From Treponema sp. (GTDB taxonomy: Bacteria > Spirochaetota > Spirochaetia > Treponematales > Breznakiellaceae): a stretch of 5,284 bases of DNA. How positions within the stretch are numbered: position 1 is the first letter of the stretch; the number at the start of each line of letters is the position of its first letter. Below are positions 1 through 4,107 of the stretch, in pieces. Where the stretch lies: positions 1 through 5,284 of the forward strand of contig WRAL01000130.1 of the NCBI GenBank assembly GCA_009780285.1, read 5' to 3'. Both the position numbers and the translations under genes were made by a program. Under the pieces are notes generated by a model, which saw only the letters and a list, made by a program, of their open reading frames with translations, was not told where the DNA came from and made no database searches.

Positions 1-54
1 CATGAACGCGATTTTTCCGATGATAATCGGAAGCGGCGGCTTTTCGCGCGACAC
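1..54 (-). CDS. Possible N-terminus of a gene cut by the window edge
   Basis: On the minus strand downstream of the thioesterase, one frame is open from a TAA at 103-105 to the window edge. It reads like protein: from a GTG at 52-54 it encodes (M)SREKPPLPIIIGKIAFM, with a hydrophobic beta-strand-like run and GC-ending codons. There is no ATG in this open stretch, so GTG is the only ordinary start. A weak purine-rich GGAAG lies 7 bases upstream of it. The gene would follow the thioesterase by 62 bases on the same strand and could be co-transcribed with it. Eighteen codons are too few to name a family. The other minus-strand frames are also largely open, so this is a tentative call. Confidence 0.35.
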   Translation of the reverse strand, partial: MSREKPPLPIIIGKIAFM

Positions 55-116
55 GAAGGTTCTTCCCGGGATTTCCGCTGGCTTCGCCTGGTAGCCCGGA
101 ATTTAAGCGCGGGCGG

Positions 117-872
117 CTAGCTCCGGGCGCGAAGCTCGGCGCGAAAGGCCGGCTGATCGCCCGAGGGCTTTCTGCCCTCAAGCGCGAAGGCCCGCGCGCC
201 CTCCGCGTCCTCGAGCCGCTCGCCCCAGATCTCCACCGTTTCCCCGGGCAAAACCTCGTGCATAAAATTAATGTCCAGCGATCCGCGCGCGGCTTCTTCC
301 ATAAAAGCGGAACCCATGCAGTCCTCAATCCAGCGAATATAGCTGACATTATTCACATGGCCATTGTAGTCAAGATCATTGTAGGAAACCTTGCGCTCGC
401 ATAACTTCGCAAGGCCCTCGCGTTGGGGGAGGGCGGCCGGAATCTCGGAAAGCACGTCAAGCCCTTCGTTCGCCGGCAGGCTGTCCATGATCGTCTGCGG
501 GCGCAGGGGGCGGCGCTTTTCTATATCGATGATAAGCCAGCAGCTGCGCGCGCGAATCGCAGCCTCGCCCCGCGAGTCGCGAAGGTCAAAATCGCGAATC
601 GCGAAGAGCTTGTTCCAGCTGCGCGGCCATGTGCGCGCCACCGTCGCCTCGCCGTAAAGCGGCCGCCGGTCGAAGCGCGCCGACATACGCGAAAGAATCC
701 AAACCTGCCCCGAGTCGGCCATCGCCTCCCGCCCGACTCCAAGGCTTTCCGCATGGCTCACCGCCGCTTCCTGAAAAACGTCGAAGGCCGCGCTAAGCCT
801 AATCGTGTCCGACCGATCAACGGCCCCAAAGCGCACTGGATACTGTTCCGACCAAATTGCCACCTTTTCCAT
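117..872 (-). CDS. Acyl-ACP thioesterase (double hotdog fold)
   Basis: Predicted cytoplasmic enzyme that hydrolyses acyl-ACP to free fatty acid and ACP, ending or trimming fatty acid synthesis. The protein is 251 residues, about the size of bacterial members of the FatA/FatB-like family with two hotdog domains (roughly 5-125 and 155-250). The first domain opens with a typical segment (YPVRFGAVDRSDTIRLSAAF, residues 11-30). The second carries the family signature DLDYNGHVNNVSYIRWIED (166-184). There D168, N170 and H172 fit the Asp-x-Asn-x-His part of the active site described for plant FatB, and E206 in FMHEVLPGETVEI is a candidate for the downstream acidic residue. I chose the ATG at 870-872 because AGGA lies 7 bases upstream (880-883) and homology-like sequence starts there. 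The frame stays open 91 codons further upstream, but that part covers intergenic repeats and does not look like protein of this family. Chain-length preference cannot be read from the sequence. Confidence 0.88.
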   Translation of the reverse strand: MEKVAIWSEQYPVRFGAVDRSDTIRLSAAFDVFQEAAVSHAESLGVGREAMADSGQVWILSRMSARFDRRPLYGEATVARTWPRSWNKLFAIRDFDLRDSRGEAAIRARSCWLIIDIEKRRPLRPQTIMDSLPANEGLDVLSEIPAALPQREGLAKLCERKVSYNDLDYNGHVNNVSYIRWIEDCMGSAFMEEAARGSLDINFMHEVLPGETVEIWGERLEDAEGARAFALEGRKPSGDQPAFRAELRARS

Positions 873-890
873 ACCGCGATCCTGCCGGAA

Positions 891-916
891 AATGGCGAGA
901 ACCGCAAGCCGCCATT
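891..916. repeat. Inverted repeat, 7-bp stem, upstream of thioesterase gene
   Basis: AATGGCG (891-897) is perfectly complementary to CGCCATT (910-916), leaving a 12-base loop. The right arm overlaps the left copy of the 22-base direct repeat. The one base that differs between the two direct repeats (A914 versus G1005) is part of this stem. It lies just outside the thioesterase ribosome-binding site, so on the minus strand it could fold in that gene's 5' leader. There is no U-run, so it is not an intrinsic terminator. Confidence 0.45.
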
Positions 917-928
917 GACCTTTTCCCC
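907..928 (+). repeat. Left copy of 22-base direct repeat
   Basis: The 22 bases beginning AGCCGCCATTGACC and ending TTTTCCCC match positions 998-1019 with a single difference (A914 versus G1005). The copies are 91 bases apart, start to start. This copy contains the same TTGACC as the right copy but has no good -10 hexamer at 16-18 bases, so it is probably not a promoter itself. Matching ends and the stem-loops in between suggest a duplicated element or a dispersed repeat rather than coincidence. Confidence 0.8.
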
Positions 929-942
929 TCGAAGAATTCCCT

Positions 943-967
943 GAAGTTTTGGCGCAGCCAGAACTTC
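943..967 (+). repeat. Stem-loop 1 (11-bp stem, 3-base loop)
   Basis: Positions 943-953 pair with 957-967 around the loop GCA. Ten pairs are Watson-Crick and one is T949-G961, a G-U wobble in plus-strand RNA or single-stranded DNA. On the minus strand that position becomes an A-C mismatch. A competing pairing exists: CTCGAAG (928-934) is complementary to CTTCGAG (964-970), which would open the outer part of this stem. No T-run follows it closely on either strand, so I do not read it as an intrinsic terminator. Confidence 0.75.
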
Positions 968-969
968 GA

Positions 970-996
970 GGCCAATTCGCCTGCGGCGGATTGGCC
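970..996 (+). repeat. Stem-loop 2 (12-bp stem, 3-base loop)
   Basis: Positions 970-981 pair with 985-996 around the loop TGC. The stem is GGCCAAT/ATTGGCC, then a T977-G989 wobble, then CGCC/GGCG. It starts two bases after stem-loop 1 and ends one base before the right direct repeat. As in stem-loop 1, the only non-canonical pair is a wobble that works on the plus strand but becomes A-C on the minus strand. The function is unknown: possibilities are a REP/MITE-like dispersed palindrome, a regulator site, or a structured leader. Confidence 0.75.
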
Positions 997-997
997 C

Positions 998-1019
998 AGC
1001 CGCCGTTGACCTTTTCCCC
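998..1019 (+). repeat. Right copy of 22-base direct repeat, carrying a -35 box
   Basis: This is the partner of the repeat at 907-928 with 21 of 22 bases identical. It begins one base after stem-loop 2. Its TTGACC (1006-1011) serves as the -35 hexamer of the predicted promoter of the downstream glycosylase-like gene. GCCGCC at 999-1004 is also complementary to GGCGGC at 1035-1040, so a 6-bp inverted repeat brackets the promoter. Confidence 0.8.
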
Positions 1020-1034
1020 CGCGCGCTCTATTCT
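1006..1034 (+). promoter_or_regulatory. Sigma70-type promoter giving a probable leaderless mRNA
   Basis: The -35 is TTGACC (1006-1011, 5 of 6 to consensus) and the -10 is TATTCT (1029-1034, 4 of 6), with an ideal spacing of 17 bases. The expected start point is six bases past the -10, which is position 1041, the A of the ATG of the downstream gene. The bases before that ATG contain no Shine-Dalgarno at a workable distance; GGCGG at 1035-1039 is only one base away. Promoter geometry and missing ribosome-binding site both point to a leaderless transcript. Confidence 0.6.
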
Positions 1035-1040
1035 GGCGGC

Positions 1041-1778
1041 ATGAATAAAAAGACATGGACGAAATTCGTCGAGGCCCGCGACGAATTTCGCGACGAGGTT
1101 GAAAGCCTGCGCGCGAGCCTGCCCGCGCTCAAGGCCCTTCAACAAAAGCTGGTGGACGCGCGCAGCCCTTCGTATCAGGTTGAAACTTCGGTCGTCTATA
1201 ACGGCGCGCTTGACGAAGTAAATCCCGACAGCGAAATTAAGATGATTCTTGTCGCGGACAATCCCGGCCGCAGGGAACAGGCCGCTGAAAACAGGCGCTA
1301 TCTTGTCGGGCCGTCGGGAAAAATCGCCGACAAATTTTTTCGAGAAAATCCTTCGCTAGGAATCGATTTTTATCGGATTGTGATAATCCTTAACAAAACG
1401 CCCGTGCATACGCCGCGAACCGTTGAGCTGCGCGCCCTTTGCGCCCTCGATAAAAGCGGGGCGCTGGGGGCCGCGCTTGAAGGCTCGCAGATTCGCATGG
1501 CGCGCCTTTTGCAAAAATTTATGAAGGCGCTTTGCGACATTCCGGCTTGGATAATCGGCTATTCGGAAATGAAAAAAGGCGGCATTTTCGACGCATATAC
1601 GCGCGAGCTAGTTACAATGCAAAAAGAAGGCGCGCTTGGCGAAACGCTTTTCCTGTACCGGCATTTTTCGATGAACCAATTTACGATAGACCTTAAACAG
1701 AGGCGCATTCCCGACGAGCCTGTACAAGAGGCCCTGCGCAGAATAGGCGCCGATTACCGGCGTAAATATTTGTATTAG
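1041..1778 (+). CDS. Uracil-DNA glycosylase superfamily-like protein
   Basis: Cytoplasmic 245-residue protein, tentatively a member of the uracil-DNA glycosylase fold. A charged helical N-terminus (1-40) precedes IKMILVADNPGRREQAEN-like sequence at 67-84. DNPG (73-76) stands where family 4/5 enzymes have GExPG, and YLVGPSGKIADKFF (87-100) resembles their FVGxxGxLLD stretch. A beta strand ending in ILNKTP (116-121) matches the 'N-V-x-K-x-x-P' strand, and RHFSMNQ (207-213) stands where the catalytic-loop HPS motif lies. Only two cysteines (133, 165) are present, so it lacks the four-cysteine iron-sulfur cluster of families 4 and 5. These matches are by eye; the activity could differ from uracil excision. 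The gene is the only plus-strand gene here, looks more AT-rich than the TPR gene region, and starts without a Shine-Dalgarno. The ATG chosen is the first in frame and fits the promoter. Confidence 0.55.
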   Translation: MNKKTWTKFVEARDEFRDEVESLRASLPALKALQQKLVDARSPSYQVETSVVYNGALDEVNPDSEIKMILVADNPGRREQAAENRRYLVGPSGKIADKFFRENPSLGIDFYRIVIILNKTPVHTPRTVELRALCALDKSGALGAALEGSQIRMARLLQKFMKALCDIPAWIIGYSEMKKGGIFDAYTRELVTMQKEGALGETLFLYRHFSMNQFTIDLKQRRIPDEPVQEALRRIGADYRRKYLY

Positions 1779-1780
1779 AA

Positions 1781-2503
1781 TTATTCGTGCACCGTAAAAT
1801 ACAGCTCGCGAATTACGTGGCTTTTTTCAAGGCCCTTTCGCTCAAAGCTGGTACGCGGCCGCCATGCCTGTGCCGGCGCGAACTCTTCAAAGGCATTGAC
1901 AAGAGCGGCCGTGGCGCCAAGCTCGGCCAGCGCCCACTGCGCGTAATCCTCCCAGTCCGTCGCCATGTAGAGATAGCCGCCGGGCTTTATTTTCGATGCA
2001 AGCGCGTCGGTAAAAGGCCGTTTGATAAGGCGCCGTTTGTGGTGGCGTTTTTTAGGCCAGGGATCCGGGAAAAAAAGATGAACGCCGGCAAGCGAGCGCC
2101 CGGGAAGCATCCCGGCCACAACTTCCACCGCGTCGGCCTGCGCGATTTTAATGTTGGAAATTCCTCGCTGGGAAATGTTCCATAAAAGCCGCCCAACGCC
2201 GGCCTTGTACACTTCAACGCCAAGATAATTAACACCGGGATTTTCCTCGGCGATCGCCGCCGTCGCCTCGCCCATTCCAAAGCCTATTTCCATCACGACC
2301 GGGTTTGCGTTGCCGAAAAGCGCGGCAAAATCCAATACGCCGGGGCTATTAGGAATCACGAATTGCGGCGCAAGCGAATCGTAGGCGCGTTTTTGCGCGT
2401 CGGTTTCCCTCCCGGCGCGCAGCGCGTAGCTTTTAACGCCGCTTGCATAAAGGGCATCGGTCAAAAGGCCGGCGCTTTCGCCGTTATCTAATTGATTGGG
2501 CAT
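1781..2503 (-). CDS. trmB: tRNA (guanine-N7-)-methyltransferase TrmB
   Basis: SAM-dependent enzyme that makes 7-methylguanosine at position 46 in the variable loop of tRNAs. The 240-residue length and motif order are those of TrmB. The SAM-binding loop is MEIGFGMGEAT (71-81), with GVEVYKAGVG (95-104) at the end of the next strand and AQADAVEV (121-128) for adenine contact. The family hallmark FFPDPWPKKRHHKRRL is at 144-159, TDWEDYA at 182-188, and the C-terminal tRNA/catalytic block RPRTSFERKGLEKSHVIREL at 215-234. All expected motifs are intact. The ATG at 2501-2503 lies inside the end of the upstream lipoprotein gene (20-base overlap) and has no recognisable Shine-Dalgarno, so translation is probably coupled to that gene. 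The stop codon lies two bases from the stop of the convergent glycosylase-like gene. Confidence 0.96.
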   Translation of the reverse strand: MPNQLDNGESAGLLTDALYASGVKSYALRAGRETDAQKRAYDSLAPQFVIPNSPGVLDFAALFGNANPVVMEIGFGMGEATAAIAEENPGVNYLGVEVYKAGVGRLLWNISQRGISNIKIAQADAVEVVAGMLPGRSLAGVHLFFPDPWPKKRHHKRRLIKRPFTDALASKIKPGGYLYMATDWEDYAQWALAELGATAALVNAFEEFAPAQAWRPRTSFERKGLEKSHVIRELYFTVHE

Positions 2504-3125
2504 TGGTAAAGGCCGAAGTATAATGCAGGGAATCTTCGGCCCACAGCGCGACCAGGCGCGCGCCGTTTGGAAGATTCAGGCTGGAAATGCTTCCGCTCAG
2601 CGCGGAAAGCTCGACAACGCCGACAAAATTTCCTTGCTCGTCATAACAGACAAAACTGTTTGTCGGATAGGCCGATTCAATGGAAAAATTCCCATCGGCG
2701 ATTTGCAAAGCAGGAAAGGCAAAGCGCGGCGCGGTCGGCGCGTCGAACGAAAAGAGGCGCTCCGTGCGCTCGCCGCCCAGGTTTACAAGCACGGCGCGGA
2801 ATTGCCCGCGCGGAAGAAGGCCAATTTCGCCCGGCGCGATGGCCCTTGTTCCAATCCATGTTCGGCCGGCGCTTTCATGCACTGTCCAATCCTCGCTGCC
2901 GATTCGCCAGCGCAATTGTTCATGATCGTGATACAAAAACAATTCGGAAAGATTGGCAAGGCCATCGTCATCCTCGGCCAGAACAAAAAACGAAAAGCGT
3001 TCCTCGGCGCCGCCTTCCTCCTCGTAATACACAAGCGCGATATAGCCAAAAGCGATTCGCGGCTCGCTGCGCGAACAGGAAAAAAACGCAAGCCCGATTA
3101 GCAAAATCGGCGCCATTTTTAGCAT
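2484..3125 (-). CDS. Putative lipoprotein of unknown function, upstream of trmB
   Basis: I do not recognise the family. The 213-residue product starts with a lipoprotein signal: MLKMAPILLIGLAFFSC, with the acylated cysteine predicted at residue 17. The lipobox AFFSC is looser than the usual LAGC, as is common in spirochaetes. The mature part looks beta-rich and globular, with an acidic patch (EDDDG, 51-55) and several Trp and aromatic strands (LRWRIGSEDWTVHES, 71-85). It also has repeated 'GxxxSLNLPNGARLVAL'-like strands near the end, consistent with an Ig-like or beta-sandwich domain anchored in the envelope; that fold is inference. The ATG at 3123-3125 is chosen because AAGGAG (3132-3137) sits 6 bases upstream and the signal peptide starts there. 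A 28-codon extension upstream is open but runs into the preceding gene. The 3' end overlaps trmB by 20 bases. Confidence 0.85.
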   Translation of the reverse strand: MLKMAPILLIGLAFFSCSRSEPRIAFGYIALVYYEEEGGAEERFSFFVLAEDDDGLANLSELFLYHDHEQLRWRIGSEDWTVHESAGRTWIGTRAIAPGEIGLLPRGQFRAVLVNLGGERTERLFSFDAPTAPRFAFPALQIADGNFSIESAYPTNSFVCYDEQGNFVGVVELSALSGSISSLNLPNGARLVALWAEDSLHYTSAFTNAQSIR

Positions 3126-3150
3126 AGCCGTCTCCTTGCGCAGGCGCGCG

Positions 3151-3795
3151 CTACCAAGAAATTTCAATTTCAAGCCCGTTTGAAATGGCCGGAATCTCGC
3201 CGGTTCCAATGGCGAAAGACGCGACCCGGCCGGAAGCCTCGGCGCGCGCCTGCGCCAAAGGGCCGGGCAGAACCCGCAGCGCGGCGTTTGCCGGCGCCGT
3301 AAACCTAAGGCTTATTTCGTAGCCCTCGCCGGCATCACGAAAAAGCGCAAGCAGCTCCTCGCTTGCGATAGGCTGCGAAGGCTCCAAAAAAGTCATTCGT
3401 AAAACATTTTGCCCGTTCGCGCTTTCAAAGCCTGCGCGACTGCCGGTAATATCGAGGAACGCCAAAAGCGCAGCGGGATTGTCAAAGTCAAGCGTGGCTC
3501 GCGAAACAAGGTCCGCGCCGCCGCGCGCGCTAGCCTGCGAACTAGAGGAAAAAGATGAAAGGCGCAGGCCGGGAACGCGCGCCACGCTGCGCTCCATGTC
3601 GGCGCGGCCAACGGGAATAGCGTTCCAGCGTTCGTTGCCGTCGAAACGGCCCATGGATTCAAGCGCTTGCGAAACGCGATACTCAACCACAATTCTTCCC
3701 GAGCCGTTGGCGCGCATGGTAATATCCATTGTGGCGCCAAGACAGGACGAAAGAAAAAAGGCCGAGACAAAGGCAAGCGCTAATATTTTTTTCAT
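3151..3795 (-). CDS. Putative lipoprotein of unknown function
   Basis: A 214-residue predicted lipoprotein. The signal peptide MKKILALAFVSAFFLSSC has a charged n-region, a hydrophobic core and lipobox LSSC with the lipidated cysteine at 18. The mature part opens with DITMRANGSGRIVVEYRVS (24-42), an alternating pattern of the kind seen at the start of small beta-rich membrane-anchored domains such as LppM/DUF3153-like proteins; this resemblance is weak and by eye. A serine-rich linker (SFSSSSQAS, 81-89) separates two halves, and the protein ends in strands to the final Trp. The ATG at 3793-3795 overlaps the stop of the DUF503 gene by one base (TAATG). Its Shine-Dalgarno GAGGAG is made of that gene's last two Glu codons. 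The next lipoprotein follows after 25 bases, so the two lipoproteins may act together at the envelope. Confidence 0.87.
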   Translation of the reverse strand: MKKILALAFVSAFFLSSCLGATMDITMRANGSGRIVVEYRVSQALESMGRFDGNERWNAIPVGRADMERSVARVPGLRLSSFSSSSQASARGGADLVSRATLDFDNPAALLAFLDITGSRAGFESANGQNVLRMTFLEPSQPIASEELLALFRDAGEGYEISLRFTAPANAALRVLPGPLAQARAEASGRVASFAIGTGEIPAISNGLEIEISW

Positions 3796-4082
3796 TAAAA
3801 CTCCTCTGAATGAATGCTCATGTCCTGTATGCGCGCCGGAACCTCGTCCTCGATCATCGCGAAGGCTTTTTGCAAAACCGATTCGCCAAAAACGCGCGAG
3901 TTGGACACCAGCGCGCCGCCAATTTGCGCGAATGAAAGCGAATCGTGCAGGTCTACCTCCGCGGCGCTTAAACGGAAGCGGCGATGCAGCTTGTCCTTTA
4001 CCGAACGAACGATGCGGCGCTTTTCCTTTAGGCTGGTGGACTCCGGGATTTCTATAATAAACTGTATCATCGAAACAATCAT
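3795..4082 (-). CDS. DUF503 family protein (YlxP-like)
   Basis: A 95-residue cytoplasmic protein of the DUF503 family, whose B. subtilis member is YlxP. It has the expected size and signature: an N-terminal strand MIVSMIQFIIEIPES, then SLKEKRRIVRSVKDKLHRRF (17-36), then LSAAEVDLHDSLSFAQIGGALVSN (38-61) and a C-terminal helix (64-82). Family members are small ferredoxin-like-fold proteins, often coded near infB and rbfA and suspected of a role in ribosome or RNA metabolism. No rbfA is seen here; the neighbours are lipoproteins. The start at 4080-4082 is chosen because AAAGGA (4090-4095) lies 7 bases upstream and the family alignment begins there. The frame stays open 69 codons further, but that part is out of frame inside the TPR gene. 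The stop overlaps the next ATG. Confidence 0.93.
   Translation of the reverse strand: MIVSMIQFIIEIPESTSLKEKRRIVRSVKDKLHRRFRLSAAEVDLHDSLSFAQIGGALVSNSRVFGESVLQKAFAMIEDEVPARIQDMSIHSEEF
3801..3806 (-). promoter_or_regulatory. Ribosome-binding site GAGGAG inside the DUF503 3' end
   Basis: GAGGAG on the minus strand is the Glu93-Glu94 codon pair of the DUF503 gene. It also acts as a near-consensus Shine-Dalgarno 5 bases before the ATG at 3793-3795. With the TAATG stop-start overlap this is a textbook arrangement for termination-reinitiation, and it fixes the start of the downstream lipoprotein. Confidence 0.75.
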
Positions 4083-4107
4083 TGCAAATTCCTTTAGCGC
4101 GCAGGAT

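Noticed and set aside
65..99. Hairpin CCGGG/CCCGG between the thioesterase stop and the left edge
   Set aside because: The stem is short, the loop long and no U-run follows on the minus strand; pairing is at chance level for this composition.
915..943. Promoter from the left repeat copy on the plus strand
   Set aside because: TTGACC is present, but the base run at the -10 distance (TCCCTG) does not resemble TATAAT.
423..944. Plus-strand open frame of 173 codons over the thioesterase
   Set aside because: Arg/Pro-rich shadow of the GC-rich minus-strand gene, without domain-like sequence or a ribosome-binding site.
943..1015. Intrinsic terminator formed by the stem-loops
   Set aside because: No T-run follows directly. 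The TTTT at 1012-1015 is 15 bases past stem-loop 2, and no gene ends into this region.
907..1019. CRISPR array
   Set aside because: Only two repeat copies; the interval between them is 69 bases and itself palindromic, unlike a spacer.
907..1019. Integron attC site
   Set aside because: The ends do not match the RYYYAAC/GTTRRRY core sites, and no integrase gene is present.
873..1145. N-terminal extension of the thioesterase frame (91 extra codons)
   Set aside because: It translates the intergenic repeats and the antisense of the next gene's 5' end. The thioesterase domain and a ribosome-binding site begin at 872.
2517..2522. TATACT as a -10 box for a separate trmB promoter (minus)
   Set aside because: The position 17 bases upstream (TGTGGG) is a poor -35, and the motif falls inside coding sequence.
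2496..3127. Overlapping plus-strand frames of 201 and 186 codons
   Set aside because: Low-complexity Lys/Arg/Ala-rich antisense translations of the lipoprotein gene, which itself has a signal peptide and Shine-Dalgarno.
3126..3209. Longer start for the lipoprotein before trmB
   Set aside because: It would put 28 residues before the signal peptide and overlap the preceding gene; AAGGAG marks the ATG at 3125.
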